A stretch of DNA of 64,000 bases from Bifidobacterium bombi DSM 19703 (lineage in GTDB: Bacteria; Actinomycetota; Actinomycetes; Actinomycetales; Bifidobacteriaceae). Below, one piece after another: positions 37,301 through 46,185 of the stretch. Numbering within the stretch: the first letter of the stretch is position 1; each line of letters opens with the position of its first letter. Location of the stretch: the NCBI RefSeq assembly GCF_000737845.1, contig NZ_ATLK01000001.1, positions 1,364,001 through 1,428,000 of the forward strand, given 5' to 3'. A program made the translations under genes and the position numbers. The notes beneath the pieces were generated by a model. It searched no databases, was not told the DNA's origin, and saw nothing but the letters and a program-made list of their open reading frames with translations.

Positions 37301-39880
37301 ATAACCACCGAGCAACGGCGCGTTGGCCGCGCCGCCATAGGATGGGTAATCACCTACCCAGCTGTCCTTCTGGTGATTACGCAAGAACCGCATCACCTGG
37401 GAATTCTCGCCTTTAAGCTCACTTCCGCCATAAGTCAGATCCGCCGCCCAATGCTGGAAAGTGGAATCATACTCATTGGCGGCGCCCCACTCGTTGGCCA
37501 TGCGCCATCCTCGGTCATTGATCTCCTTGGAGAGTTTGCGCGTCTGCCAAGAATCGTCGGAACCACCGGTTTGGTTGCCCCAAATATCGACGTAGATGAA
37601 ATCGAGATTGTCGCCCACTTCGTTCTTCAGGTCCTGGAAGCGATTGGCACGCCCATGCGTCAGATCGTAGATGCTGTCGATGCCGACCGCCTGATCGAGC
37701 CAGTTCCACCCATACCTCAGGCTGCCGTTCGGGTTGCGACGCACAAGCTCGTCATTGAACGCCTTGGCTTCAGGGTACATCTCTCCGGCATTAACATGTA
37801 CGCCGAACCGAGCACCGTAATCGGCGCCTTTCTTCAACAGCGTGTTCATGTCCTTCGCACCACCGATGCGCTGGCCAATGTCGCCGTAGTCAGGGTGTCC
37901 GGAGTCGTGTCCCTCGTTCGCGTAACCCTTGAGCAACACTGACTGCCCCAGGCCGTCCGTGTTCAGCGAGACTTTCTTCACATTATCGAGCGTGGTCAGG
38001 AAGGGGTTCTGGGCCTGAGAGCCGAAATTCATGGCGATGCGGTAGGAGACGAGGTCAGGAACCTCTTGGGACTTGACGGGATTGTTCATGATGGAACGGT
38101 AGGCGAGCGCGCCGTCTTCCCAATCAACGACGCCGTCTTTGTTCTGATCTGCGGCAATGGCGACCTTCAACTTGGGCATTTCCGTCTGATCGACCGTATA
38201 CGAACGGTTTTTCGAATCCGTGACCACACGGTGATAGTACCAAGGAGCGCTTTCCAGACCCAACGAGGTCTCGCCGTTGATCGGAACGGTCGAAGCTATC
38301 ACGCGGGTGTTCTTCGCACCACCGGCGACAGCCGCAACCGCAGTGCCGTCATACTCGGAATTGCTCCAGAGGCCGGCGCTCAGCGATCCACCCGAAACGA
38401 AACCATAGGCGTAATCTCCGGCGTCGTTGATTGCAGTAGTATCGGTGACTGGGAATGTAGTATCGCCGTTTTTATTGGTGTCTGACGACATTCTGGCACC
38501 GGTAAACTGAGCCCCGTCCTCGTTGGATTGCACCGAGACGAGCGATTGCCTAGGAAACGCGATGGTCTGGATGGGGTGGTCTTTTTCACTCAAGTTGTTC
38601 TTGATGCCCGTAACCTCAAGACCCAGCGTATTCGCTTTCACCGTCAGGTCGACCGTGAGCTCGGCGTCTATATATTGGTCATCGTTCTTGACGGATAGCA
38701 GATAACGGGCTTCGGTGTCACTCACCTGCGTGAACTTGACGTCGCCGTCGCTCAGCTTCACATCCGTGCCATTGACGTTCACCACGTTCGAATCAACGCT
38801 TTGCCCATACATCTTCTTGCGGCCGAGCTTGATCATCGTATAATCCAAGACCGCCGGGAACCGCTCCTTGACACGCACCTCCATCTCGTCAGTGGTGAGC
38901 GTCCGCGTATGCTGATCGGCATTGGTGGCTGCGACCAGCGTAATCTGCGGGAGCTCCACATCGCTCCCCTGCAGCGTCACATCCCTGGTGATTTCGGTAT
39001 AGCCGGCCTTCCCCACGGATAGCGTGTACTTCCCGTTCTTCAAGTTGCTCAACGTAAAGTCCCCGGAAACATCGGTGGAGACGCTTTGCAATCCGGCAAT
39101 GCGAACCTTGGCGCCGACGATGGGGCCCTCGGCGCTCGCCACCGAACCCTTGACACTATACGTGGATGTGTCCGCATGCGGAAAGTCCCTGATATATATA
39201 TCAGTCAAGTCTGAGCCATATGTCGCGGCTCTCATGGCGACTTTCCCGCTCAACGAGTTCATGGATGAATAATCAACTTCGAACGCATCCTTACCGCCTA
39301 AGTTCAGTTTCGCGACCTTCCCCGTCCACGATACCGTCACGTCGGTGACCGAACCGGCGACCGGGGCGGGCAGACGAGCCCCTTGGTACCAATCCCCATC
39401 GCCACCAGCGTACTTCTGCCAAAACCAACCGCTGGAATCAAAACCTATGAACAGGCCGTCACCGGCAGACTTATAGCCCAGATAAAATCCGAAACGATTA
39501 TCCGAAGCTGATTGGGAAGATCGTATGGCCGCATGGAAGGATCCGGCTTGCCTAAAGTCGAAGGCCGAACCATACACCGCAATCGCCGGTTGACTGGACC
39601 CAGTTGTGGAATTACCGTTTTGGGAGGAAGACTTGAAATGAGTCCAGCCATCCTTATCTTCCAACACCTCACCCTTTGTGTTGTCGATCGTCCAACCATC
39701 CACCGTCGTCTGCGCTTGCGGACCGATCAACGGCGCAACTGCCGCCTGTACGGGGCCACCTTGGGACGGCGTCGACACCAAAGTCCGCAGGGAGGATGTG
39801 TCGGCGAACGCCGTTTCCCCCGTGAAAGCAAGGGTCAGCAGCAGCACCAGGCCCGAACGCAACAGCATGTTTTTCCTCAT
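34394..39880 (-). CDS. engBF: Endo-alpha-N-acetylgalactosaminidase, GH101, cell-wall anchored
   Basis: An 1828-residue secreted enzyme that releases core-1 disaccharide (Gal-beta-1,3-GalNAc) from Ser/Thr of mucin-type glycoproteins. Order: signal peptide (1-27); a lectin-like domain (about 60-235); a carboxypeptidase-regulatory-like Ig fold (240-315); the GH101 catalytic region (about 330-1000) with nucleophile Asp765 (FIYVDIWGN) and acid/base Glu797 (RMANEWGA), matching Asp789/Glu822 of B. longum EngBF as I recall it; galactose-binding-like domains; FIVAR-type segments (about 1485-1545, 1705-1770); an F5/8 discoidin domain (about 1560-1690); an LSATG motif, transmembrane helix and basic tail. 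GAGGAG lies about 9 bases before the ATG. It is divergent from the GNB importer and lnpA, which use its product. Confidence 0.94.
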   Translation of the reverse strand: MRKNMLLRSGLVLLLTLAFTGETAFADTSSLRTLVSTPSQGGPVQAAVAPLIGPQAQTTVDGWTIDNTKGEVLEDKDGWTHFKSSSQNGNSTTGSSQPAIAVYGSAFDFRQAGSFHAAIRSSQSASDNRFGFYLGYKSAGDGLFIGFDSSGWFWQKYAGGDGDWYQGARLPAPVAGSVTDVTVSWTGKVAKLNLGGKDAFEVDYSSMNSLSGKVAMRAATYGSDLTDIYIRDFPHADTSTYSVKGSVASAEGPIVGAKVRIAGLQSVSTDVSGDFTLSNLKNGKYTLSVGKAGYTEITRDVTLQGSDVELPQITLVAATNADQHTRTLTTDEMEVRVKERFPAVLDYTMIKLGRKKMYGQSVDSNVVNVNGTDVKLSDGDVKFTQVSDTEARYLLSVKNDDQYIDAELTVDLTVKANTLGLEVTGIKNNLSEKDHPIQTIAFPRQSLVSVQSNEDGAQFTGARMSSDTNKNGDTTFPVTDTTAINDAGDYAYGFVSGGSLSAGLWSNSEYDGTAVAAVAGGAKNTRVIASTVPINGETSLGLESAPWYYHRVVTDSKNRSYTVDQTEMPKLKVAIAADQNKDGVVDWEDGALAYRSIMNNPVKSQEVPDLVSYRIAMNFGSQAQNPFLTTLDNVKKVSLNTDGLGQSVLLKGYANEGHDSGHPDYGDIGQRIGGAKDMNTLLKKGADYGARFGVHVNAGEMYPEAKAFNDELVRRNPNGSLRYGWNWLDQAVGIDSIYDLTHGRANRFQDLKNEVGDNLDFIYVDIWGNQTGGSDDSWQTRKLSKEINDRGWRMANEWGAANEYDSTFQHWAADLTYGGSELKGENSQVMRFLRNHQKDSWVGDYPSYGGAANAPLLGGYDMKDFEGWQGRNDYAAYILNLYTHDVSTKFLQHFTVQRWVNSPLDAASAHDPSTNGGNEQIALKDADGNTVVVSRKSNDPKSSDYRQRTITLNGRVISNGAVRADDGTAKGSEDESYLLPWLWDAKTGKEQHPSAQRLYHWNTKGGQTTWALPDGWNGLSDVKVYRLTDQGKTDMRTVPVSDGKVTLNADANTPYVVYQGVQKNRHIAWSEGMHVVDAGFNGGQDTLIRNWHPTLSAKGHGAADIVGTNNAMLRLSGAAGVSQSITDLTPGKRYVLYVGVDKRGDGIASINVTNNGKTLASNYTDRSIAYNYVKAYAHNKDTDTENGTSLFQNMMVWFIAPSSGSAQVTLSQSGTANAVDHAYFDDVRILENDYDGLSFESDGTLKELKNDFESNPQGMWPFVESGLEGVEDNRSHLSELHAPYTQAGWDVKKMDDVLQGKWSLKVNGLADYDYLVYQTIPQTVHLEPGEAYEVSFDYQSGSDGIYAFTTGEGQYDPARDQLSPLKKALGTTAHARFTVTGAPNGDSWFGISSTDRAPDLQGSTGKAQDFGGYKDFILDNLVVRHLPSASRSKADTEAKLKEVKGKYDDRSSDFSATAWRLYQDTLAKAQVLIDKNGADKQSYAKAYSLLESLDSYMQKAPNNDGSDAYDVETDKYTVKAGSEQELSSGGTEGPAILAQDGKTDTFWHTQWGVNAVQAGSAWYQFDLSQPTTIDGLRYLPRSSGANGRILKYNIDVSTADGGETYAAQPRSATPDQRVVTDGTFTTRAVWQKVKFPVVIKNVTAVRISATQTDGDSGQENNFASAAELRITTKRAVPDAGDSVDKTDLGTAIDEASGLNQNDYTSITWNTLAQALAAARTVFSNENSTLYDVLLSQTNLLTAIGHLVKVHGGASNVPGDSSSPGIGAIGSSSAGQSGTGFTRKPDDVQLSATGSAVLVIVAVTVASGLAAAALFVAKSRHRRHVPDSH

Positions 39881-40259
39881 TGAAATTGTCTCCTCTCTGA
39901 TTCTTCCTATACAACCTCAGCGTCACACAGGAATGAATTTTAACGACAACATTCTTTATGTTAAACGAAACAACTTACAAATCATAATATACTATACACG
40001 AAATGTACAGATAACCAATCCTTTCGGTTTTTTGAAAAATATAAATTACAACGGAATATCAGCGATACCGTCAATGCGTCTGCCAAGCGTTTTATCGAAT
40101 GCATATTCTTTCGATGGATCTTCCAACTTTACAATTAATAGAAAGATGGTGTACATTAATATGTAACAGTTCATCCGCAATCGTCATACGCGGATTGGAC
40201 CTGTACGTCGGTTTTGACTAGGGCATGTCAAATCCGCAGAGAGATTACAAGGAGGTACG
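39881..40259. promoter_or_regulatory. Divergent AT-rich control region of the GH101 and GNB/LNB operons
   Basis: The 379 bases between the two divergent starts are markedly AT-rich (39930-40170), unlike their surroundings. Both promoters must lie here. I could not assign single -35/-10 pairs or a clear operator. A shared regulator site is plausible because the two units serve one pathway. Confidence 0.5.
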
Positions 40260-41600
40260 ATGAAAATGAAGGCAACATTGAAAAGGGCGGTCGCCCTTGT
40301 GGGCGCCGTAGCCATGCTCGCGTCCGTAGGCGCTTGCGGCGGCGCGAAGACCGGCGCTGACGGCGGGAAGACCGTACTGAAATTCGCCGCTTTCGAAGGT
40401 GGATACGGTTCGGACATATACAAACAGGTCGTCAAGGAATACGAGAAGCTCAACCCTGACGTCAAAATCGAGCTGACCACTTCCAAGAAACTCGGAGACG
40501 AGATAACCCCCGGGATGAAGGCGGGGAAGTATCCGGACATCGTCGAGATGGCCCAAGGCAATGAGTCCGGCTTAGTCGAAACCATGCTCAAGGACCACGC
40601 GCTCGAAGACGTCTCCGATGTACTGAACGAAAAAGTTCCGGGCGAAAGCAAGAAAGTGAAAGACAAGCTGGTCGACAACATCATCGGCCTCTATACCAAT
40701 CCTTACGGTGATTCCAAAACCTATCTGATGCCTATGTACTATTCGCCGTCCGGCTTGGTGTACAACAAGACGCTGCTTAAGGAGAACGGCTGGGAGGTGC
40801 CCACCAACTGGGACGACTTCTTCAAGTTGGGCGATGAAGCCAAAGCCAAGGGCATCTCGCTGTTCACCTATCCAACTTCCGGATACTTTGACGGTTTCTT
40901 CAACGCGCTGCTGGCGGACATGGGCGGTGAGGACTATTACAAGGACGTCATGACCTACAAGAAGGACGTCTGGAAAGAGGACAAATCAAAAGAGTCACTG
41001 GAACTGGTGCACAAACTCGTCACCGAGTATCTCAATCCAGCAACGGTAGGTTACGCGAACGCCCAGGACTTCACCAAGAACCAGCAATCCGTATTGGACG
41101 GCAAATCACTCTTCATGCCCAACGGCACATGGATTGTCAATGAAATGAAGGACGCACCACGTACCAGCGGTTTTGAATGGGGCTTCGCCCCGGTCCCAGC
41201 ACCGAAAGCCGGCGGGACACGCTACATCAACACAACGATCGAAGGAATCTGGATTCCGGCGAAGGCGAAGAACAAAGAGGCCGCTAAAAAGTTCATGGCT
41301 TACATGTACTCCGACAAAGCGGCCGAAATCTTCGCCAAGACGGGTGCCGTGCAACCTATAAAGGGTGCTTCCGACAAGGCAGACAAGACCATGCAGGTCT
41401 TCTATGACGGGTACAAGGAGAACGGCGTGAAGGCCATCACCGGATCGTTCTCCGCAACAGCATCCGTAGAAGGCAAGAACATCAAGGATGACCTTTACAC
41501 CGCAGTCGATTCCGTGGCATCCAAGCAGAAGAGCGTTACGGACTGGCAGAATTCGTTGAACGAAACCAGTAACGCACTTAACGCCGCAGCTTCGAAGTGA
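40260..41600 (+). CDS. gltA: GNB/LNB ABC transporter solute-binding lipoprotein
   Basis: A 446-residue family 1 solute-binding lipoprotein. The signal peptide ends in a lipobox with Cys26 (SVGAC), followed by GGAKTGADGG and a sugar-binding-protein fold (FAAFEGGYGSDIYKQVVKEYEKLNPDV). AAGGAGG lies 4 bases before the ATG. In B. longum the equivalent protein (GL-BP) binds galacto-N-biose and lacto-N-biose I. The assignment here rests on position directly before two permeases and lnpA. No ATPase gene is in the operon; a shared MsmK-type ATPase is expected elsewhere. Confidence 0.92.
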   Translation: MKMKATLKRAVALVGAVAMLASVGACGGAKTGADGGKTVLKFAAFEGGYGSDIYKQVVKEYEKLNPDVKIELTTSKKLGDEITPGMKAGKYPDIVEMAQGNESGLVETMLKDHALEDVSDVLNEKVPGESKKVKDKLVDNIIGLYTNPYGDSKTYLMPMYYSPSGLVYNKTLLKENGWEVPTNWDDFFKLGDEAKAKGISLFTYPTSGYFDGFFNALLADMGGEDYYKDVMTYKKDVWKEDKSKESLELVHKLVTEYLNPATVGYANAQDFTKNQQSVLDGKSLFMPNGTWIVNEMKDAPRTSGFEWGFAPVPAPKAGGTRYINTTIEGIWIPAKAKNKEAAKKFMAYMYSDKAAEIFAKTGAVQPIKGASDKADKTMQVFYDGYKENGVKAITGSFSATASVEGKNIKDDLYTAVDSVASKQKSVTDWQNSLNETSNALNAAASK

Positions 41601-41634
41601 GCCTATAGGCCGATAAACCGATATAAACCAAGGC

Positions 41635-41662
41635 GGGGCGACGAACAGCACTTTGCCGCCCC
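41635..41662 (+). terminator. Attenuating hairpin after the binding-protein gene
   Basis: GGGGCG (41635-41640) and CGCCCC (41657-41662) form a GC-rich stem in the 101-base gap before the first permease gene. No long T-run follows. Such hairpins often keep binding-protein mRNA more abundant than permease mRNA. Confidence 0.55.
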
Positions 41663-41701
41663 ATCGATTTTCATCAATCTTCAACAGCAAGAAGGGATCA
41701 C

Positions 41702-42628
41702 ATGTCGAATTCCACAAGAAAAACCAAAGGCAAACGCAGTGATCTACAACGCCGTCATTCGGCGTTCGGCTTGGCATGCGCAACGCCTGCGGTCATATTA
41801 TTCGTCATATTCATGGTGATACCCACCATCAACGTTTTTCGCATGTCTCTTTATAAGATGAGCCCGCTTTCCGACGATAAGACTTTCGTAGGGCTGGCGA
41901 ACTTCATGAAATTGGCGACTGATCTGAAATTCGTGAAAGCATGTCAGAACACCGTACTCTTGCTCGTACTCGTCACCGCCATCACGTTGCCGATTTCAAT
42001 CATATTCGCAGCCATCCTGACGCAAAGCAACATCATAGGATCAGGCTTCTTGAGATTCGCCATGTACATCCCTTCAGTGCTTTCAGCCGTGGTGATAGCA
42101 GCCATCTTCTCAGCCATCTACGACCAAAAGGACGGCCTGCTCAATGGCACCCTCGGGTTCCTTGGACTCAAAGCGCTCAGACAGGTATGGCTAGGCAACC
42201 AGAAAATCGTTATCTACTCCATTGTTTTCGCCATGGTCTGGCAGGCCTTCGGCTACTACATGGTGATGTACATGTCCGCGATGGCAGGTGTCAGTCCGGA
42301 ACTTTATGAGGCGTCTGAGATCGATGGTGCGGGCAAAGTCCGTCAGCTCTTCACCATAACCATTCCGCTGATATGGCAGAACATTCGCACCACCCTCACA
42401 TTCTTCATCATCAGCTCGGTGAACATGAGTTTTGTGCTGGTCACGGCAATGACCAATGGAGGCCCTGACGGAGCATCGCAGACTGTATTGGGCTACATGT
42501 ATAAGACGGCATACACTGATGCCACATATGGCTATGGAATGGCCATAGGCGTGGTGCTGTTCCTCTTTAGCTTCCTGCTATCTTTGATCGTCAATCAGTC
42601 CACCAAGCGTGAAGTGCTGCAATTCTAG
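41702..42628 (+). CDS. gltB: GNB/LNB ABC transporter permease 1
   Basis: A 308-residue MalF-type permease with six transmembrane helices (first at about 24-46). The EAA loop that contacts the ATPase reads YEASEIDGAGKVRQLFTITIPL. GAAGGGATC precedes the ATG. It imports GNB/LNB together with the next permease and the binding protein (inference from operon and family). Confidence 0.92.
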   Translation: MSNSTRKTKGKRSDLQRRHSAFGLACATPAVILFVIFMVIPTINVFRMSLYKMSPLSDDKTFVGLANFMKLATDLKFVKACQNTVLLLVLVTAITLPISIIFAAILTQSNIIGSGFLRFAMYIPSVLSAVVIAAIFSAIYDQKDGLLNGTLGFLGLKALRQVWLGNQKIVIYSIVFAMVWQAFGYYMVMYMSAMAGVSPELYEASEIDGAGKVRQLFTITIPLIWQNIRTTLTFFIISSVNMSFVLVTAMTNGGPDGASQTVLGYMYKTAYTDATYGYGMAIGVVLFLFSFLLSLIVNQSTKREVLQF

Positions 42629-42640
42629 GAGGCGTCAGCA

Positions 42641-43555
42641 ATGACGAGCAAAACTTTCAAACCAGCAGAAAACCGCGGTTCCACGCATACATGGACTGTA
42701 GGACGGGCAGTAGGTGAATTCATACTCATTCTGGCAGCACTGAGTATTCTCATCCCCGTGATTTGGGTGTTTTTCGCATCATTCAAAAGTAAAAGCGAAT
42801 TTTATGGCAACCCCTGGGCCATGCCGAATGGTCTGCATTGGCAGAACTATGTGTCCGCCTTCCAAGATGCGAAACTGGGTCAATATTTCGGCACATCGGT
42901 CATTGTGACGGTGATGGCCTTGGCCATTGTACTGGTCGTGGCCCTACCATGCGCATATGTGCTGGCAAGGTTTGATTTTCCGGCCAAGCGCATCATACAG
43001 GTCGGCATCCAGGCAGGATTGTTCATCAACGTGAACTACATCGTTGTGCCGATTTTCCTCATGCTGACGGATGGCGACAAATTGCTCATCGACATCTTTC
43101 CTAACGGCTTCTTCATCAACAATGTATTCATTCTGGCCTTGGTATACGCAGCCACATCACTGCCATTCACGATTTTCCTACTTCAGGATTTCTTCGTTAC
43201 CATACCTACAACGTATGAGGAGGCGGCGCTGCTTGACGGTGCTTCACAGTTCACGATTATGACACGCATCTTCTTCCCGATGGCAGGACCGGCCATCTCA
43301 ATGTCAATGCTCTTCAACTTCCTGAGTTATTGGAACGACTACATCATCGCCCAGACCCTCATGCCACCTTCCGCGGACATAGACCGCCGCACGGTACAGG
43401 TGGGTCTGCTCAATCTTATGCAAACGCAGAAAGCCGCAACTGACTACGGAAGACTCTACGCCGGCATGGTCATCGTCATGATACCTGTTCTCATCTTCTA
43501 TGCGTTGGTGCAGAAGAAGCTGCTGGAGACTTCAAACATGGGAGGGATCAAATGA
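42641..43555 (+). CDS. gltC: GNB/LNB ABC transporter permease 2
   Basis: A 304-residue MalG-type permease with six helices. The EAA loop is YEEAALLDGASQFTIMTRIFFPMAGP. It begins 12 bases after the first permease gene (AGGAGG before the ATG) and its stop overlaps the next small frame by ATGA, which shows tight coupling. Confidence 0.92.
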   Translation: MTSKTFKPAENRGSTHTWTVGRAVGEFILILAALSILIPVIWVFFASFKSKSEFYGNPWAMPNGLHWQNYVSAFQDAKLGQYFGTSVIVTVMALAIVLVVALPCAYVLARFDFPAKRIIQVGIQAGLFINVNYIVVPIFLMLTDGDKLLIDIFPNGFFINNVFILALVYAATSLPFTIFLLQDFFVTIPTTYEEAALLDGASQFTIMTRIFFPMAGPAISMSMLFNFLSYWNDYIIAQTLMPPSADIDRRTVQVGLLNLMQTQKAATDYGRLYAGMVIVMIPVLIFYALVQKKLLETSNMGGIK

Positions 43556-43731
43556 GCGACAGACTTCGTTCAGCGCTAATTATAACGCTGGAAGTACTCG
43601 TGTTCCTTACCTTCACGGCACTTACCGTGATTGGTCAGCGAATGCTTTCCTGGCAAGGCTTGGGACTGGAATGCATCGGTCTGGCGGGAGTGGTGGGTGT
43701 CATATGGTTTTACAACCATACCCACAAGTGA
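43552..43731 (+). CDS. 59-residue membrane peptide within the GNB/LNB operon
   Basis: The frame starts at the ATGA overlap with permease 2 and reads MSDRLRSALIITLEVLVFLT... to ...WFYNHTHK. Two hydrophobic segments are visible (about 8-26 and 36-53). GGGAGGG lies 6 bases before the ATG. Coupling to the permease suggests an accessory subunit or stabiliser of the transporter. I do not recognise a family; it is short enough to be missed by automated annotation. Confidence 0.72.
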   Translation: MSDRLRSALIITLEVLVFLTFTALTVIGQRMLSWQGLGLECIGLAGVVGVIWFYNHTHK

Positions 43732-43835
43732 GGCAGACTAGCTGGCAAACGGCCCGTGCAACGCCATATCAGTGACGTATTGCAGCTGCACACAATGACA
43801 AGCAACCTCTATAGACACATAAGGGAGAGAAACAT

Positions 43836-46130
43836 ATGTCCTACGGGTTATTCACCCTTCCGGCGGAGGAGAACTTCGCAGCAAAGACGCGTGAACTTGC
43901 GCAGCTCTGGGGGGCGGATGCCATCCGCAACTCGGACGGAACTCATTTGGACGAGGAGGTCAAGGCACTAGGCAAGAAGATATACAGCGCCTATTTCCCC
44001 GCTCGAGGCCATAATGAGTGGGCCCGACTGCACATGGACGAAACGCCGATGGTCTACCTGCTCAGCCAGCGTGTGCTCGCAGAGGACGACCCCACCACCA
44101 ACGGAAACCAGAGCGACACAAGCCCGAACGGCGCAAAGACACGGGTGGAGATTCCTTTCATGAAGACGTTCTTCGAAGAGCAGCTCCAACCCTATTATGA
44201 TGCCGATCCGGCGCGATACTGGGAGGTCACCGACAGAACAACGGGCGAAACGATACCCACCGAACGCTGGCATGTGGATCGGGAACGAGACACGGTCATC
44301 GTGGAACCAGCCGAGTGCTTCCACGAGTACACCGTCACCTTCTTGGCATCCATCATCTGGGACCCCGTCGAGATGTACAACCACATCACCAACAACTGGA
44401 GCGACCATGAGCACGCCGTGCCCCTTGACGTGTACCAGCCCGACACACGGGACTTCATCATGCACGCCTACCAGGAATGGCTTGATGCTAACCCTGAGGT
44501 GGACGTCGTGCGACTCACCACGTTCTTCTACCAGTTCACGCTTATTTTCAGCGCGCAGCGGCGCGAAAAAATAGTGGATTGGTTCGGATGTGCCTGCACC
44601 GTTTCGCCTTCGGCTTTGGACGGATTCGAACGGGAATACGGTTACCGCATGCGCCCCGAGGACTTCGTGAGCGAAGGCGGGTATAACAGCACTTTCCGAC
44701 AGCCCACCCGTCCGCAACTCGACTGGCTTGGGTTCGTGATGCACACGGTTCGTGCGAACGTGAAACGCATGGTGTCCATGACCCATGAGGCCGGCAAAGA
44801 GGCGATGATGTTCCTGGGCGACCAATGGATAGGCACCGAGCCATACGTCGACGGGTTCGAAGACCTCGGTCTTGACGCGGTGGTGGGATCGGTCGGGGAC
44901 GGAACCACCCTGCGCATGATCTCGGACATCAAGGGCGTCAGATACACGGAGGGACGGTTCCTCCCCTATTTCTTCCCCGATACGTTCCATGAGGGCAACG
45001 ATCCCAGCATCGAAGCATGGAGCAATTGGCGCAAGGCACGTCGCGCCATCCTGCGAAGCCCCATATCGCGTATGGGCTACGGCGGCTACCTTTCATTGGC
45101 CGCGAAGTTCCCGAAGTTCGTGGATGCAGTGACGGAAATCGCCGATGAATTCCGCGACCTGACGGCGAAGACGGGTGGAGAGGGGGCCCAAGGATCGCTC
45201 AACATCGCCGTTCTCAACACTTGGGGGCGCATGCGTTCTTGGATGGCCTACACCGTGGCCCATGCGAAGCCGTATCCACAGACCTATTCCTATTACGGCG
45301 TGCTTGAGTCACTTTCGGGGATGCGGGTCAACGTACGGTTCATCAGTTTCGACGATGTGACCTCACGTGGCATCGATGACGAAATCGACGTCGTCGTGAC
45401 TGGAGGCGCCGCCGGCACGTCGTTCAGCGGAGGCGAAGTATGGAAAGACCCTGCACTGGTGTCCACACTGCGCAGATGGGTCCGCAACGGCGGCGCCCTG
45501 GTGGGACTCGGCGAACCCAGCGCCGTCAACTGGCAGGGGCGCTTCTTCCAGCTGGCGGACGTGTTCGGTGTGGACAGGGAGATTTCCCAAACGCTTTCCG
45601 TAGATAAATACTTCCCCGCACTGACCCGTGGGCATTTCATCACTGCCGATGTTCCAGCGAACGAAACGAACGCGGAAGACGGGGACATCGAGCCCGAGGA
45701 CTTCGGAGGAACGGTTTACGCCACCCCACGGGCGATGAGCGACATAGGCTACGATTTCGGGGAACCCATAACGGGCACATACCCCATCGACGGAAACGTA
45801 ACGCTCCTCTCCGCCGCCGAAGGACGAGTGCAGCTGGCCACGAACCGGTACGGCAGCGGTGTCGGCGTCTACCTGTCCGGCCTGCCTTATTCAGGACGGA
45901 ATGCGCGGTTGCTGGAGCGCATCCTCTTCTATGCGGCTAGACGCGAGGATGAATACGAAGCATACAGTTCCACCAACCCACAGTGCGAGACTGCGGTCTT
46001 TCCCAAAACCGGTTGGATGTGCGTCATCAACAACACCAACCAACCGCAGAGCACGGATGTGAAGGTCCCGGGTCAGGGACCGGTGCACGTCGACCTCGGT
46101 ACGAGTGGCATCTTCTGGAGAAAGATCTAG
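43836..46130 (+). CDS. lnpA: 1,3-beta-galactosyl-N-acetylhexosamine phosphorylase (GH112)
   Basis: A 764-residue cytosolic phosphorylase that converts galacto-N-biose or lacto-N-biose I plus phosphate into alpha-galactose 1-phosphate and GalNAc or GlcNAc. GH112 landmarks: RVEIPFMKTFFEEQL, WHVDRERDTVIVEP, and MFLGDQWIGTEPY with the probable general acid Asp329 (Asp313 in the B. longum enzyme by recall). A glutamine amidotransferase-like domain (about 480-640; VVVTGGAAGTSFSGGEVW) and a C-terminal beta domain follow. The loop at residues 85-102 (DDPTTNGNQSDTSPNGAK) looks like an insertion. GGGAGAG precedes the ATG. The usual downstream lnpB, lnpC and lnpD are missing. Confidence 0.95.
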   Translation: MSYGLFTLPAEENFAAKTRELAQLWGADAIRNSDGTHLDEEVKALGKKIYSAYFPARGHNEWARLHMDETPMVYLLSQRVLAEDDPTTNGNQSDTSPNGAKTRVEIPFMKTFFEEQLQPYYDADPARYWEVTDRTTGETIPTERWHVDRERDTVIVEPAECFHEYTVTFLASIIWDPVEMYNHITNNWSDHEHAVPLDVYQPDTRDFIMHAYQEWLDANPEVDVVRLTTFFYQFTLIFSAQRREKIVDWFGCACTVSPSALDGFEREYGYRMRPEDFVSEGGYNSTFRQPTRPQLDWLGFVMHTVRANVKRMVSMTHEAGKEAMMFLGDQWIGTEPYVDGFEDLGLDAVVGSVGDGTTLRMISDIKGVRYTEGRFLPYFFPDTFHEGNDPSIEAWSNWRKARRAILRSPISRMGYGGYLSLAAKFPKFVDAVTEIADEFRDLTAKTGGEGAQGSLNIAVLNTWGRMRSWMAYTVAHAKPYPQTYSYYGVLESLSGMRVNVRFISFDDVTSRGIDDEIDVVVTGGAAGTSFSGGEVWKDPALVSTLRRWVRNGGALVGLGEPSAVNWQGRFFQLADVFGVDREISQTLSVDKYFPALTRGHFITADVPANETNAEDGDIEPEDFGGTVYATPRAMSDIGYDFGEPITGTYPIDGNVTLLSAAEGRVQLATNRYGSGVGVYLSGLPYSGRNARLLERILFYAARREDEYEAYSSTNPQCETAVFPKTGWMCVINNTNQPQSTDVKVPGQGPVHVDLGTSGIFWRKI

Positions 46131-46146
46131 CTCCAGCCACCGGAAA

Positions 46147-46185
46147 AGGGCCCGCGCAAACGCCATGAGGCTTTGTGTGGGCCCT
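46147..46185 (+). terminator. Terminator of the GNB/LNB-lnpA operon
   Basis: AGGGCCCGCGCAAA pairs with TTTGTGTGGGCCCT (14 pairs including G-U), with a small inner stem. It starts 17 bases after the lnpA stop. The hairpin ends the operon here, so lnpBCD are not cotranscribed. The following 46186-46500 contains no gene I can support. Confidence 0.8.
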
